Shown here one piece after another: positions 42,044-50,795 of a stretch of 54,874 nt of DNA; position 1 is the stretch's first letter, and every line of letters begins with the position of its first letter. Under the pieces are notes generated by a model, which did no database searches, was not told the DNA's origin, and saw only the letters and a program-made list of their open reading frames with translations. Where the stretch lies: positions 1 through 54,874 of the forward strand of contig CAZVIH010000007.1 in NCBI GenBank assembly GCA_964627755.1, written 5' to 3'. Both the position numbers and the translations under genes were made by a program. The DNA comes from B10-G9 sp964627755 (GTDB lineage: Bacteria; Chloroflexota; Anaerolineae; Anaerolineales; UBA11858).

Positions 42044-43306
42044 ATGGACAGACCCGAACGTAAACATCCAGTAGATATATCTCTGCTTGGCAGAATCAAG
42101 CTCTATCAAAATTCTTTTCCCTCCCAATTCTGGCTGCTTTTTTGGGGCAGCCTGGTCAACTTTACAGGGATGAGCATGATCTGGCCGTTTTTGGTGATCT
42201 ATCTTGGAGATGAGTTAAGTCTGCCGCTAACAGTCATTACCACACTAACATCCATCAACGCCGTGATGAGCCTAATCTCATCATTTATTGCCGGGAGCAT
42301 AACTGATAAACTGGGCCGGAAGTGGACGATGGTCATCAGCCTTTGCATGACGGGATTTTCCCTGGCAGCTATGGTTCCCGCTCACACTTACGGACAATTT
42401 GCGATCTTGATGGCGCTGAGGGGAGCTTTCCGTCCACTTTACAGAGTGGGATCTGATGCCATGATCGCCGATCTTGTCCCTCCTGATAAAAGAACTGATG
42501 CCTATGCATTAACCCGACTTGTGAAAAATGTCGGTGTGGCATTGGGTCCTGCATTGGGTGGATTCATGATAGCTTCCTCTTATAAGATCACCTTTGGTAT
42601 CGCGGCAGGAACAACGATATTCTTCGGTCTGTTAATAGCTCTATTTTCAATAGAAACTCTACCAGATGCCGCCCGGGAAATCCAGGAAAAGTTTCTCGCC
42701 AATATCAAATCCTATCAAGACATATTCCGGGATCGGATCTTTTCAAGTTTTATCCTTGGTTTTACTCTGCGCCAAATCGCCGGCAGCATCCTCTGGGTCT
42801 TGTTGGGAGTCCACGCGATAGACAACTTTGGCCTTTCTGAAACCCTTTTCGGTCTGATACCCACCACCAATGCTGTGATGGTGGTCCTCTTGCAGCTTTT
42901 TGTAACCCGCAGAACCTCCCGTTATCAGCCGCTGGCTATCATGGCAATCGGCACTCTGTTTTATGGCCTGGGGGTTGGCAGCATCGCCTTTGCTACCGGA
43001 TTCTGGGGTTTCTTGGCCAGCATGGTAATTGTAACGATCGGTGAATTAATGGTCATCCCCACAGCCAGCACCTATACCGCCAACCGGGCTCCGGAAACCA
43101 TGCGCGGGCGTTATATGAGCATGCTGGCATTGACAATGGGGGCAGGATCCATGGTTGGCCCCCTGCTAGGAGGATTTCTGAATGATACCTTCAGTCCATC
43201 TGCAATCTGGTACGGAGGAGGCGCGGCCGGTTTCTTGGGAGCAATAATCTTTTTTATCTTAGCAACCAGAACCAGAAAACTTGTTTCCGAAATCCCTGTT
43301 AGTTAA
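42044..43306 (+). CDS. MFS transporter (DHA-type efflux-like)
   Basis: 420 aa with twelve predicted helices. The MFS loop 2-3 motif is seen as AGSITDKLGRKWTM (GxxxDxxGRR/K-like), and the mirrored motif after helix 8 is weak (TRRTSRYQP). The N-terminus is short and cytoplasmic. The overall pattern (LRGAFRPLYRVGSDAMIADLVPPDKRTDAYAL, GPALGGFM) matches the drug/H+ antiporter-like MFS families. The substrate is unknown. It shares a terminator with the convergent htpG gene. Confidence 0.9.
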   Translation: MDRPERKHPVDISLLGRIKLYQNSFPSQFWLLFWGSLVNFTGMSMIWPFLVIYLGDELSLPLTVITTLTSINAVMSLISSFIAGSITDKLGRKWTMVISLCMTGFSLAAMVPAHTYGQFAILMALRGAFRPLYRVGSDAMIADLVPPDKRTDAYALTRLVKNVGVALGPALGGFMIASSYKITFGIAAGTTIFFGLLIALFSIETLPDAAREIQEKFLANIKSYQDIFRDRIFSSFILGFTLRQIAGSILWVLLGVHAIDNFGLSETLFGLIPTTNAVMVVLLQLFVTRRTSRYQPLAIMAIGTLFYGLGVGSIAFATGFWGFLASMVIVTIGELMVIPTASTYTANRAPETMRGRYMSMLALTMGAGSMVGPLLGGFLNDTFSPSAIWYGGGAAGFLGAIIFFILATRTRKLVSEIPVS

Positions 43307-43312
43307 ATAAAA

Positions 43313-43337
43313 ATGGGATGACCTGAAGCCATCCCAT
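43313..43337. terminator. Bidirectional terminator between MFS gene and htpG
   Basis: ATGGGATG / CATCCCAT, 8 bp with a 9-nt loop, flanked by AAATAAAA and AAATTTAAAT. Confidence 0.75.
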
Positions 43338-43361
43338 AAATTTAAATCTAACTTTCTAAGC

Positions 43362-45254
43362 CTAATCACCTTCCAGGGCTGACTCCATTAACTGCTGGAT
43401 CCTGGGAATCATTGATGCTGGATCTGGATGCAGCCCTTCGATTAATAATGTGCTTTCATATATCTGGTTAATAATAAGCTCTCTGCGGTTGTCATCATCC
43501 GACAGCTGACTCACCTTTTGCATGATAGAATGATCCGGATTGATTTCCAGGACTTTTTTGGGGATCTGATAATCCCTATCCATGATCCGGTATACACGTT
43601 GCATTTCCTGGCCCAGGGATCCCTTGGCATCCACCAGCCTGGCAATAGAGTTGGTCAAACGGTCAGTAATTTGAACATCTGAAACTCGCTCTCCCAGGAT
43701 TTCCTTGAAGATGTTTATCAAATCATTTGCTGCTTCATCAGACAGGGATGCGGGTTTTTCTTGCTGCTTCTGTTTATCGTCTTCAGACTGTTCAGGAAGC
43801 TGCAGATCAGAAGCTGCTACATTCTGGAGGGCAAATTCCTTATATTCTCTCAACCCAAGCAGCATAAAGGAATCTACTGGATCAGTTAAGGTAAGCACTT
43901 CATAACAATGGGTCTGGAAATAATCAAGGTGTGGACTGCGGGAAACAGAGCTCTCGTCGTCACCAAGGATGTAATAGATCTTATTCTGGCCCGGTTTCAT
44001 GTGTTCAAGGTAGTCATCCAGTGATGTCCATTGATCAGGCATTGTTGTGGAATGGAATCTCAGCAGGGCAGATAATTCATCCCGGTTGTCATCATTTGCG
44101 GCCACTCCCTCTTTGAGGAACAGACCGAATTCAGCCCAAAAGTCCAGATATTTTTCCAAATCCTTACCAGCCATTTCTTTCAGTTTTTGAATGACCTGGT
44201 TGGTCAAGATCTTATTGATCCGGCTGATCATGGCTGTAGCCTGGACACCTTCACGCGATACATTTAAAGGCAGATCTTCAGCATCAACAACTCCCTGGAT
44301 AAATCGGAAATATGGGGGCAGCAGGTCCTTGAAATAATCCTCGATCAGGATTTTCCTAGCAAAGAGCTTTAATCCATCTTGTTCACGAAGTGTGAACAAA
44401 CCCCGATCCAGTTTAGCAGGTAAATATAAAAGAGCATAAATCATTAGGGGAGCATCAGCAACAAAGTGGATCTTATCCAGGGGCTGTTCCAATTCCAATG
44501 TTAACTGGCGGTAGAAATCCTGATACTGATCCTCTTCCACAGAACGGGGGTTTTCGCGCCAGATAGCTGTTTGCTGATTGATCTGCTCCTCTTCTCCTTC
44601 AATAAATATTGGATAAGGCACATAATCTGAATGAGTCTTAATGATTTCTTTAATCCGCCGGACCTCCAGGAATTCCAGGGAATCTTCCTTTAATTTTACT
44701 TCGATGGTTGTTCCTCTGGTTTCCTTATCAGAAGTACCCATTTCAAAGGTATCGGCACCGGTAGCGTACCATGAGGCAGCTTTTTCATCCGGTTGATAAC
44801 TGTGTGAAATGACTTTCACCCATTCAGCGGCCATAAAAACAGAATAGAATCCAACTCCAAAACGACCAATAACATCCACTAAACCCTTTTCATCACCTTC
44901 TGCTGCTTCTAGAAATGCTTTGGCGCCGGATTGGGCGATCGTTCCCAGATTGGTTTTCATCTCTTCGCGGGTCATGCCTATTCCAGTATCGGAAATCTTT
45001 AGAGTCTTCTCATCAGGGTCGATCTCAATCCTTATTTCCAGATCCAGGGATGGATCAAGGATCTCTCGGTCAGTTTGCTGGACAAAACGCATCTGGGTTA
45101 AAGCATCAGACGCATTGGAAAGAAGTTCCCGAAGAAAGATCTCTCGCTTGGTATACAGCGAGTGAACCAGGATATTTAATAATTGCTTGATTTCTGTTTG
45201 GAATGCGATTGGACCGCTGGTATTCTCCAGCTGCGGTTTATGATTATCTGCCAT
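43362..45254 (-). CDS. htpG: Chaperone HtpG (Hsp90)
   Basis: 630 aa from ATG 45254 (MADNHKPQL), with GGGAGG six bases upstream. The GHKL ATPase domain is typical: REIFLRELLSNASDALTQMRF, KISDTGIGMTREEM, FGVGFYSVFMAAEWV and RGTTIEVKL. The middle and dimerisation domains follow (YILGDDESSVSRSPHLDYF, PEQSEDDKQK). It is the bacterial Hsp90, an ATP-driven chaperone. It is monocistronic between two terminators. Confidence 0.96.
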   Translation of the reverse strand: MADNHKPQLENTSGPIAFQTEIKQLLNILVHSLYTKREIFLRELLSNASDALTQMRFVQQTDREILDPSLDLEIRIEIDPDEKTLKISDTGIGMTREEMKTNLGTIAQSGAKAFLEAAEGDEKGLVDVIGRFGVGFYSVFMAAEWVKVISHSYQPDEKAASWYATGADTFEMGTSDKETRGTTIEVKLKEDSLEFLEVRRIKEIIKTHSDYVPYPIFIEGEEEQINQQTAIWRENPRSVEEDQYQDFYRQLTLELEQPLDKIHFVADAPLMIYALLYLPAKLDRGLFTLREQDGLKLFARKILIEDYFKDLLPPYFRFIQGVVDAEDLPLNVSREGVQATAMISRINKILTNQVIQKLKEMAGKDLEKYLDFWAEFGLFLKEGVAANDDNRDELSALLRFHSTTMPDQWTSLDDYLEHMKPGQNKIYYILGDDESSVSRSPHLDYFQTHCYEVLTLTDPVDSFMLLGLREYKEFALQNVAASDLQLPEQSEDDKQKQQEKPASLSDEAANDLINIFKEILGERVSDVQITDRLTNSIARLVDAKGSLGQEMQRVYRIMDRDYQIPKKVLEINPDHSIMQKVSQLSDDDNRRELIINQIYESTLLIEGLHPDPASMIPRIQQLMESALEGD

Positions 45255-45316
45255 AAACACCTCCCTTTGAAGCTGTTATTCTATTAGCTTATCAAATGAA
45301 TATTAACTTGACATAA

Positions 45317-45352
45317 GAATAAAACAAACCCGGGGAGAAAAACACCCGGGTT
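45317..45352 (-). terminator. Terminator after folP
   Basis: Minus-strand AACCCGGG and CCCGGGTT pair over 8 bp around a T-rich loop, followed by TGTTTTATTC. It lies just downstream of the folP stop at 45383. Confidence 0.75.
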
Positions 45353-45382
45353 ATTACTCGTCATAAAGATATTTATGGGTTA

Positions 45383-46246
45383 TTACCTTACGATAGCATC
45401 TGTCATCCGGACTGTCCGGATCATTTTTGCCACATCGTGAACCCGGATAATATCCGCTCCACGAGTGATGCCAACGGATACTGCTGCCGCAGTTCCTTCA
45501 ACCCGGTCATCAGGTGGCAGATCAAGTGTATAGCCGATAAATGATTTTCTAGAAGGTCCCAAGAGGACTGGATAACCAAGCGCCCGGATTTCATCCAGAC
45601 TTCTGATAAGTTCCAGATTCTGTTCCACAGTTTTCCCAAAACCAATCCCCGGATCCAGGATGATCATCTCATCAGGAATCCCAGCCTGGTGAGCCAGGGT
45701 CACACTTTCCATCAATTCGGACTTAACATCCTCCAGCAGATCATCGTATTCCACGCCAATATAACGACCTCCTAAATATTCCTTGACGGCAGCATTATTG
45801 GGGTTGCTGCGGTTATGCATCAGGATCACCGGCACAGCAGCCTTAAAGGCTGCACCGGCCAGCGCCGGATCGGCTTTTAGCCCCCAGACATCGTTCAGGA
45901 TCGAGGCACCTGATTTGATAGCTTCATCTGCTACGCTGGCCTTGTAGGTATCAATGGAGATCAGGGTATCAAATTCCGCCGCCAGCCATTGGATAAGAGG
46001 GATGACACGGTCCATTTCCTGTTGCGCGGAAACAGGATCAGCTCCTGGGCGGGTGCTTTCACCGCCCACATCCAAAATATCAACCCCGGCCTCTACAAAT
46101 TCCCGGGCCTGCTGAAATGCGGTCTCCTGGCCTAAGTCTATTAGCCCATCTCCCGAAAAACTATCCGGTGTCAGATTAAGGATGCCCATTATATAGGTCC
46201 TGGCACCCCAGTTGAAATTGAAGTTTTTTACTGTGAGGTTTTTCAT
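45383..46246 (-). CDS. folP: Dihydropteroate synthase
   Basis: 287 aa. The two family signatures are present: MGILNLTPDSFSGDG and ILDVGGESTRPGADPVS. LILDPGIGFGKTVEQNLELI and PVLLGPSRKSFIGYTL form the remaining substrate-binding loops, and IRVHDVAKMIR closes the barrel. The enzyme joins p-aminobenzoate to dihydropterin pyrophosphate in folate synthesis. Other folate genes are not adjacent. The RAYT gene lies 36 nt upstream, behind a REP palindrome. Confidence 0.95.
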   Translation of the reverse strand: MKNLTVKNFNFNWGARTYIMGILNLTPDSFSGDGLIDLGQETAFQQAREFVEAGVDILDVGGESTRPGADPVSAQQEMDRVIPLIQWLAAEFDTLISIDTYKASVADEAIKSGASILNDVWGLKADPALAGAAFKAAVPVILMHNRSNPNNAAVKEYLGGRYIGVEYDDLLEDVKSELMESVTLAHQAGIPDEMIILDPGIGFGKTVEQNLELIRSLDEIRALGYPVLLGPSRKSFIGYTLDLPPDDRVEGTAAAVSVGITRGADIIRVHDVAKMIRTVRMTDAIVR

Positions 46247-46274
46247 AGTTTTTTTGTGTGTCTGGTTTTGAACC

Positions 46275-46302
46275 CGGTTTCCTTAGAGGAAACCGTTTCC
46301 TC
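46275..46302. repeat. REP-like palindrome, family A copy 2 (at RAYT 3' end)
   Basis: CGGTTTCCT, a TAG loop, AGGAAACCG, then overlapping GTTTCCTCC. It matches the copy at 28520-28550 in layout and sequence. The RAYT stop codon (46283-46285) and its last codons fall inside it. Confidence 0.75.
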
Positions 46303-46882
46303 CTATCGTTAATTCAGGAACTCTTTTCTCAGAAAGACATTCGTGTGTTTCCACTATTGTAGTGTATAAATCCTCATCAAATAATACTTCTTTAGCAACC
46401 AATGATCTCCGATCTTTCCTGATATATGCTGTATAAGAAGAAAAAGGCCAGTTTTTATAATCCAAAACGACTCCATGATTTTGAGGGTTTTGATGAATAT
46501 AAACAATCAACCGGTAAAAGTATTCACCTTTCCGGATAATTTTCCTTGAATACCTCCCCTCAAAAAGGTGTCCTGACCTTTTATAGGCTTTGTTTATCGC
46601 CTTTGTATAAGTCCCAAGAAAAGTCCTGAACTGGGTCCAGATCTGGCTCTCATCGTGGATGCAGTATTCAATTCTTTCCCATTCCTTGATCCTTACCAAA
46701 AAATGGAAATGGGTTGGCAGTAGACAATAAGCATATAAATGTGCAATCGGATGAATGTATTTTTTATACAGATCCAGGAAGTAATAATAATTCCTTTCTT
46801 CTTTGAAGAGTGCTTCTTTGTTATTGCCGCCGTTATAGATATGATAGGTATGGCCAAAATGGAGTTTGTCATGATATGTCAT
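46283..46882 (-). CDS. REP-associated tyrosine transposase (RAYT, TnpA_REP)
   Basis: 199 aa from ATG 46882 (MTYHDKLHFGHTYHIYNGGN), with a G-rich ribosome site ahead of it. The Y1 HUH nuclease motif is HFHFLVR, and YCLLPTHFHF matches the family consensus. The helix with the catalytic Tyr is in FYRLIVYIHQNP. The typical RSGHLFEGRYSRKII segment is intact, so it may be active. RAYTs mobilise or maintain REP palindromes. At least three palindromes of one family lie in this window, one of them at the end of this gene, supporting a real RAYT/REP pair. There is no IS200/605 orfB. Confidence 0.92.
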   Translation of the reverse strand: MTYHDKLHFGHTYHIYNGGNNKEALFKEERNYYYFLDLYKKYIHPIAHLYAYCLLPTHFHFLVRIKEWERIEYCIHDESQIWTQFRTFLGTYTKAINKAYKRSGHLFEGRYSRKIIRKGEYFYRLIVYIHQNPQNHGVVLDYKNWPFSSYTAYIRKDRRSLVAKEVLFDEDLYTTIVETHECLSEKRVPELTIGGNGFL

Positions 46883-47030
46883 TTTTCCCCCCGTCTGTTC
46901 CTCAACAGTGCCCTTAAAACAATCACGCATCCTCAGTTTTATAACCCCCTCACTATCAGATGCGTGATCTAGTTCTATTTATCTTTCAGAGTGTTATCTT
47001 AACCACCCTCTTAATCAATCCACTATGCCA

Positions 47031-48452
47031 TTAAATCACCTCGGCAAATGGTTTCCGCGCCAGAAATTGACCCTGACCGCGTTTTCCTAGCCACTGATCC
47101 CCATCAACTATACATTTTCCCCGCAAGAAAACCTTCTCGGGAAAGCCCTGCAGTTCCAGACCCTCATAAAGATTGTAATCCGTCCGCTGATGGGCAAAAT
47201 CCACTCCGTAAACCAGTTTTTTATCCGGATCCCAGATCACCAGGTCTGCGTCCGATCCGGGTTCAAGGCATCCCTTTTGGGGATATAAACCAAAGATACG
47301 AGCAGGATTGGCGCTGGTGTAAGCGACAAACTGGTTGGGTGTAATCCTGCCCTTTACAACACCTTCAGTCCACAGGACCGGCATCCGGTCTTCTACACCC
47401 GGAAGGCCATTGGGGATTTTTGTGAAATCATCTTTCCCCAGCTCTTTCCCTGGGATCATAATCTCTTTGCCTTCATACAAGATTGCCTTCGTTCCATCAA
47501 AAAAGAAAGGACAGTGATCCGTACCCACTGTCTGTAAGGTATCATCCGAAAGCCCCTTCCAGATGCGGTTATTATCAGCTTTTTTCCTCATAGGTGGAGA
47601 ACAGATCCATTTGGCGCCATCCGGCCTTTCCAACTCTTTTTCACTGAAGAGCAGATATTGGGGGCAGGTTTCGCCCATGACCTGCACACCATGTTCCCTG
47701 GCATAAGCCAATTGATCGATCCCTCCGGCGGTATTCATGTGCACGATATACAGGGGAGCATCAGCCTGGGCAGCCAGGGCAGCACTCCGCAAGACTGCCT
47801 CAACCGCTCCCCAGGCAGGCCGGGTACGGGCATGCCAGATAGGCTCAGTGTGACCCGCTTTTAAAGCATCATCCACCAGGATATCAATCACATCACCATT
47901 TTCAGCATGCAGCATGGTTAAGAAACCATATTTGGCAGCAATTCTCATCAACTGGAAGATCTCTCCATCCTGGAGGCGCAGACGATTGTTGTAGGCTGTA
48001 AACACCTTCAGGGTGGTCACACCGCTCTCGAGAATTGCGGGGATCTGAGCCGCAACCTTATCATTAAATTTTGTAATATTGATATGAAAGCTGTAATCAA
48101 TGGCCGCTTTGGGATCTGCCTTCTCACGCAGGGCAGCGATATTTTTCAGAAGGTCAGGATCCTTATCTTCAACAAAATCCATCACTGTTGTGGTTCCCCC
48201 GAAGGCTGCTGCTTTATGCCCAGTGTAATGATCATCAGATGAGACAGTATCAAACATGGCCAGATCAAGGTGAACATGAGGATCGATACCGCCCGGCATA
48301 AGATATTTTCCAGACGCGTCAATTATCTCAGCTCCATCAATTTCCAGGTCTGTGCCAAGCTGGGCGATCTTATCCCCTTCGATCAGCAGATCTGTTTTAA
48401 TCATTTCCGTTGGTGTTATCACTGTACCATTTTTAATCAATGTCTTTTTCAT
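47031..48452 (-). CDS. hydA: Dihydropyrimidinase/D-hydantoinase
   Basis: 473 aa with RBS GGAA upstream of ATG 48452. The amidohydrolase metal ligands are in DPHVHLDLAMF, and the carboxylated Lys is in SGVTTLKVFTAYNN. ATFGGTTTVMDFV, VQVMGETCPQYLLFSEKELE, GTDHCPFFF and NGLPGVEDRMPVLW are family-specific. It opens cyclic diamides (dihydropyrimidines, hydantoins, allantoin-like rings). It leads a minus-strand block with PLP enzymes and a nucleoside-type ABC importer, pointing to breakdown of nucleobases or related ring compounds. Confidence 0.94.
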   Translation of the reverse strand: MKKTLIKNGTVITPTEMIKTDLLIEGDKIAQLGTDLEIDGAEIIDASGKYLMPGGIDPHVHLDLAMFDTVSSDDHYTGHKAAAFGGTTTVMDFVEDKDPDLLKNIAALREKADPKAAIDYSFHINITKFNDKVAAQIPAILESGVTTLKVFTAYNNRLRLQDGEIFQLMRIAAKYGFLTMLHAENGDVIDILVDDALKAGHTEPIWHARTRPAWGAVEAVLRSAALAAQADAPLYIVHMNTAGGIDQLAYAREHGVQVMGETCPQYLLFSEKELERPDGAKWICSPPMRKKADNNRIWKGLSDDTLQTVGTDHCPFFFDGTKAILYEGKEIMIPGKELGKDDFTKIPNGLPGVEDRMPVLWTEGVVKGRITPNQFVAYTSANPARIFGLYPQKGCLEPGSDADLVIWDPDKKLVYGVDFAHQRTDYNLYEGLELQGFPEKVFLRGKCIVDGDQWLGKRGQGQFLARKPFAEVI

Positions 48453-48581
48453 CTAAAGTTCCTTATTTTATGACCATAAACCAGGTTTAAACAGCACCTT
48501 TTGAATTATACACCAGACGGTTTTCAGACACTCTCAAACAGAAGTGAATCAGATCTGGGAATTTCAGAAAAATGGACTGGA

Positions 48582-49139
48582 TCAGCTTTCCGGGATCCCC
48601 AGCAGGGCAGATAATAAATCCAGGGGAATTTCATCAAAGTCATCCAGGTCTGTCTGGTAGCTTGATAAACTGGTTCTCCTTTCTCTGAGGGCTTTCCATA
48701 ATCTCCTGCGCTCGGCTGGCGCTACTGTGAGATCAGTGAGGATCTTTGCTCCCTGGAAATACTCCCCTGTTGTGTATAAAAAGGTAAATCGCTTCCAATC
48801 CCCTGCCCTGATGGGGTGGACCAGGGATTTCACAGGTCCGAGCTGGACCTTAAAGTATTCTTCATCCGCCCGGGGATGGTCAATTTCATCCTGAAGCAGC
48901 TCAGCCCGGGTTGTCAATTCGTGCCCCAACACCGGCGCCAGGAATTCGATTCTCCATCTGCGATCCTGGAAAGCTGCCGGCTGGTAAAAAGCCAGGTAGT
49001 CCACATTCAAGATCCGCGGAGCCGTTCGGGATGGAATCCTGTACCAGCCCAGAATCCGGGCAACCTGGAGGTCTTGCGGTGTAGGTATGATCGCAATCAG
49101 GATTAAAGCATCTGGTGAAAGATAAGAATCGTTCATCAT
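48582..49139 (-). CDS. Hypothetical protein (185 aa)
   Basis: Starts at ATG 49139 or the adjacent ATG 49136; the AAGGGGGAAA ribosome site favours the second. It looks like a compact soluble domain with many aromatic residues (ILGWYRIPSRTAPRI, NVDYLAFYQPAAFQDRRWRIEFL, YFKVQLGPV, KRFTFLYTTGEYF) and an acidic end (DLDDFDEIPLDLLSALLG). The middle could be a small beta fold (PUA/EVE-like), but this is weak. It lies between the PLP enzyme and the dihydropyrimidinase on the same strand. I do not recognise the family. Confidence 0.75.
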   Translation of the reverse strand: MMNDSYLSPDALILIAIIPTPQDLQVARILGWYRIPSRTAPRILNVDYLAFYQPAAFQDRRWRIEFLAPVLGHELTTRAELLQDEIDHPRADEEYFKVQLGPVKSLVHPIRAGDWKRFTFLYTTGEYFQGAKILTDLTVAPAERRRLWKALRERRTSLSSYQTDLDDFDEIPLDLLSALLGIPES

Positions 49140-49216
49140 TTCCCCCTTTTTATATATTATAGGATCTGAGTTCCTGATTAATCAATAGGATGCGGAACCT
49201 GTTCATTAACCAAAAA

Positions 49217-49246
49217 GGACACGGTTTCCTTAAGGAAACCGTGTCC
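49217..49246. repeat. REP-like palindrome, family A copy 3
   Basis: Perfect 14-bp arms GGACACGGTTTCCT / AGGAAACCGTGTCC around TA, in the gap between the PLP enzyme stop and the hypothetical gene. The core CGGTTTCCT...AGGAAACCG is that of the RAYT-linked repeats. Confidence 0.7.
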
Positions 49247-49269
49247 GAATTCCGAAGACAAAATTTACT

Positions 49270-50730
49270 TTAGATCAATCCAACTTTTGCATTGAATTCA
49301 ACAATCAACTCGTCGATTTCAGGAATTTGCTTCTGGAAGTTGGTCCAGTAATCCTTATCATACCACTGGGATTGGATCTCTTCGTAGGTTTTACCCTGCT
49401 GCTCAATCCAGGTGAAGTATTTCAGATTGTGAACCCGCTTCTGATCCTCAAAGGTTAGATCCGTCAGGTAGTTAGGAGTTAATCCTTCCAGGTATTGAGC
49501 ATGTGTTCGCGCGGCATCCATCTCGCTGTACTCGCCGGCTTCTTCGTGCATCTCTTTTAGGCGGCTTTCGTAGAGTTCCATGGAATCGGTCCAGACAGTC
49601 AAGATGACATCGCTATCATCCATTTCATAATACTTGGCCATCTTGATCGCCATAATTGTATTGGCAATGCTGGAGAATCCCAACAGGTCGAGTTGATTGA
49701 CCAAATCTTGGGGAACTCCCTTTTCTACCAGGTATTTATGTCCTTCTGGCTCATTAAACAAGCGGGCCAAATTAACCACAGCATTGTCATCAATAGCCAT
49801 GACCATATCGGTGTTGCGCATGTTATGGATCCAGGGCACATGTTTATCACCGATGCCCTCTATGCGGTGGGCACCATAACCGTTTTCCATCAAGGTCGGG
49901 CACTGCAGTGCTTCACCAGCAACAACCTTGCTGCCAGGGAAAAGCTGTTTCATGTAATCACCGCAGCCCAGAGTGCCGGCTGATCCTGTTGTCAGACATA
50001 CGCCACGGTATTCATCATTGGGTCCCATCACCTGCTGCAGAACCTCTTCCATAGCGTGGCCGGTGATATCGTAATGCCACAGGTAGTTGCCAAACTCATC
50101 AAACTGGTTGAAGACAAAAACATTGTCACGTTCACCTCGCAGCTCCCAGACTTTGTCATAGATCTCCTTGACATTGCTCTCGGATCCTGGGGTTGCAATC
50201 ACTTCGCCGGCCACTTTTGAAAGCCATTCAAATCTTTCTCGGCTCATGCCTTCCGGAAGGATTGCAATTGATTCACAAGCCAACAGAGCAGCGTCATAGG
50301 CGCCACCGCGGCAGTAGTTGCCAGTGGAGGGCCAAACAGCCTGGTGATAGGTAGGATCGAATTGGCCGGTGACCAAGGGGGGTACCAAACAGCCAAAGGT
50401 TGCACCAACTTTATGGGCTCCGGTGGGAAACCATTTCCCTACCAGGGCGATAATTCTGGCATCAACGCCGGTTAAGCTGGAAGGCAGTTCCACAAAATTT
50501 ACACCGTCAAAACCGCCGCCTTGCGCTACAGGTTCATTCTTCCAGGTGATCCGGAACAAGTTACGGGAAGTAATATCCCAAAGGCCAATATTTTTCAGCT
50601 CTTCTTTGACACTGTCAGGGATCAATTCAGGGTTTTTCATCTGGGCAAAGGTTGGAATAATAATATTCCGTTCTTTGGCTCGTTCTACGGTTCTTTCTAA
50701 CTGTTTTTTATCTATTCTCAAATCAATCAT
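49270..50730 (-). CDS. PLP-dependent enzyme of the tryptophan-synthase beta superfamily
   Basis: 486 aa, AAGGA before ATG 50730. The Schiff-base lysine is Lys107 in FPTGAHKVGATFG. The substrate loop is PSTGNYCRGGAYDAAL (~134-150). The glycine loop binding the PLP phosphate is LTTGSAGTLGCGDY (~245-258). It is much longer than cysteine synthase (~310 aa) or diaminopropionate ammonia-lyase (~400 aa), and the C-terminal ~110 residues (DSMELYESRLKEMHEEAGEYSEMDAARTHAQYLEG) are distinctive. Reaction is unknown; a lyase acting on an amino acid made from ring breakdown is possible given the dihydropyrimidinase and threonine synthase neighbours. Confidence 0.85.
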   Translation of the reverse strand: MIDLRIDKKQLERTVERAKERNIIIPTFAQMKNPELIPDSVKEELKNIGLWDITSRNLFRITWKNEPVAQGGGFDGVNFVELPSSLTGVDARIIALVGKWFPTGAHKVGATFGCLVPPLVTGQFDPTYHQAVWPSTGNYCRGGAYDAALLACESIAILPEGMSRERFEWLSKVAGEVIATPGSESNVKEIYDKVWELRGERDNVFVFNQFDEFGNYLWHYDITGHAMEEVLQQVMGPNDEYRGVCLTTGSAGTLGCGDYMKQLFPGSKVVAGEALQCPTLMENGYGAHRIEGIGDKHVPWIHNMRNTDMVMAIDDNAVVNLARLFNEPEGHKYLVEKGVPQDLVNQLDLLGFSSIANTIMAIKMAKYYEMDDSDVILTVWTDSMELYESRLKEMHEEAGEYSEMDAARTHAQYLEGLTPNYLTDLTFEDQKRVHNLKYFTWIEQQGKTYEEIQSQWYDKDYWTNFQKQIPEIDELIVEFNAKVGLI

Positions 50731-50795
50731 TTCTTTATCCTTTTCAATCTTGGTAATAAATGTATTTCAAACTTGGACAACTGATATTATCTTGC

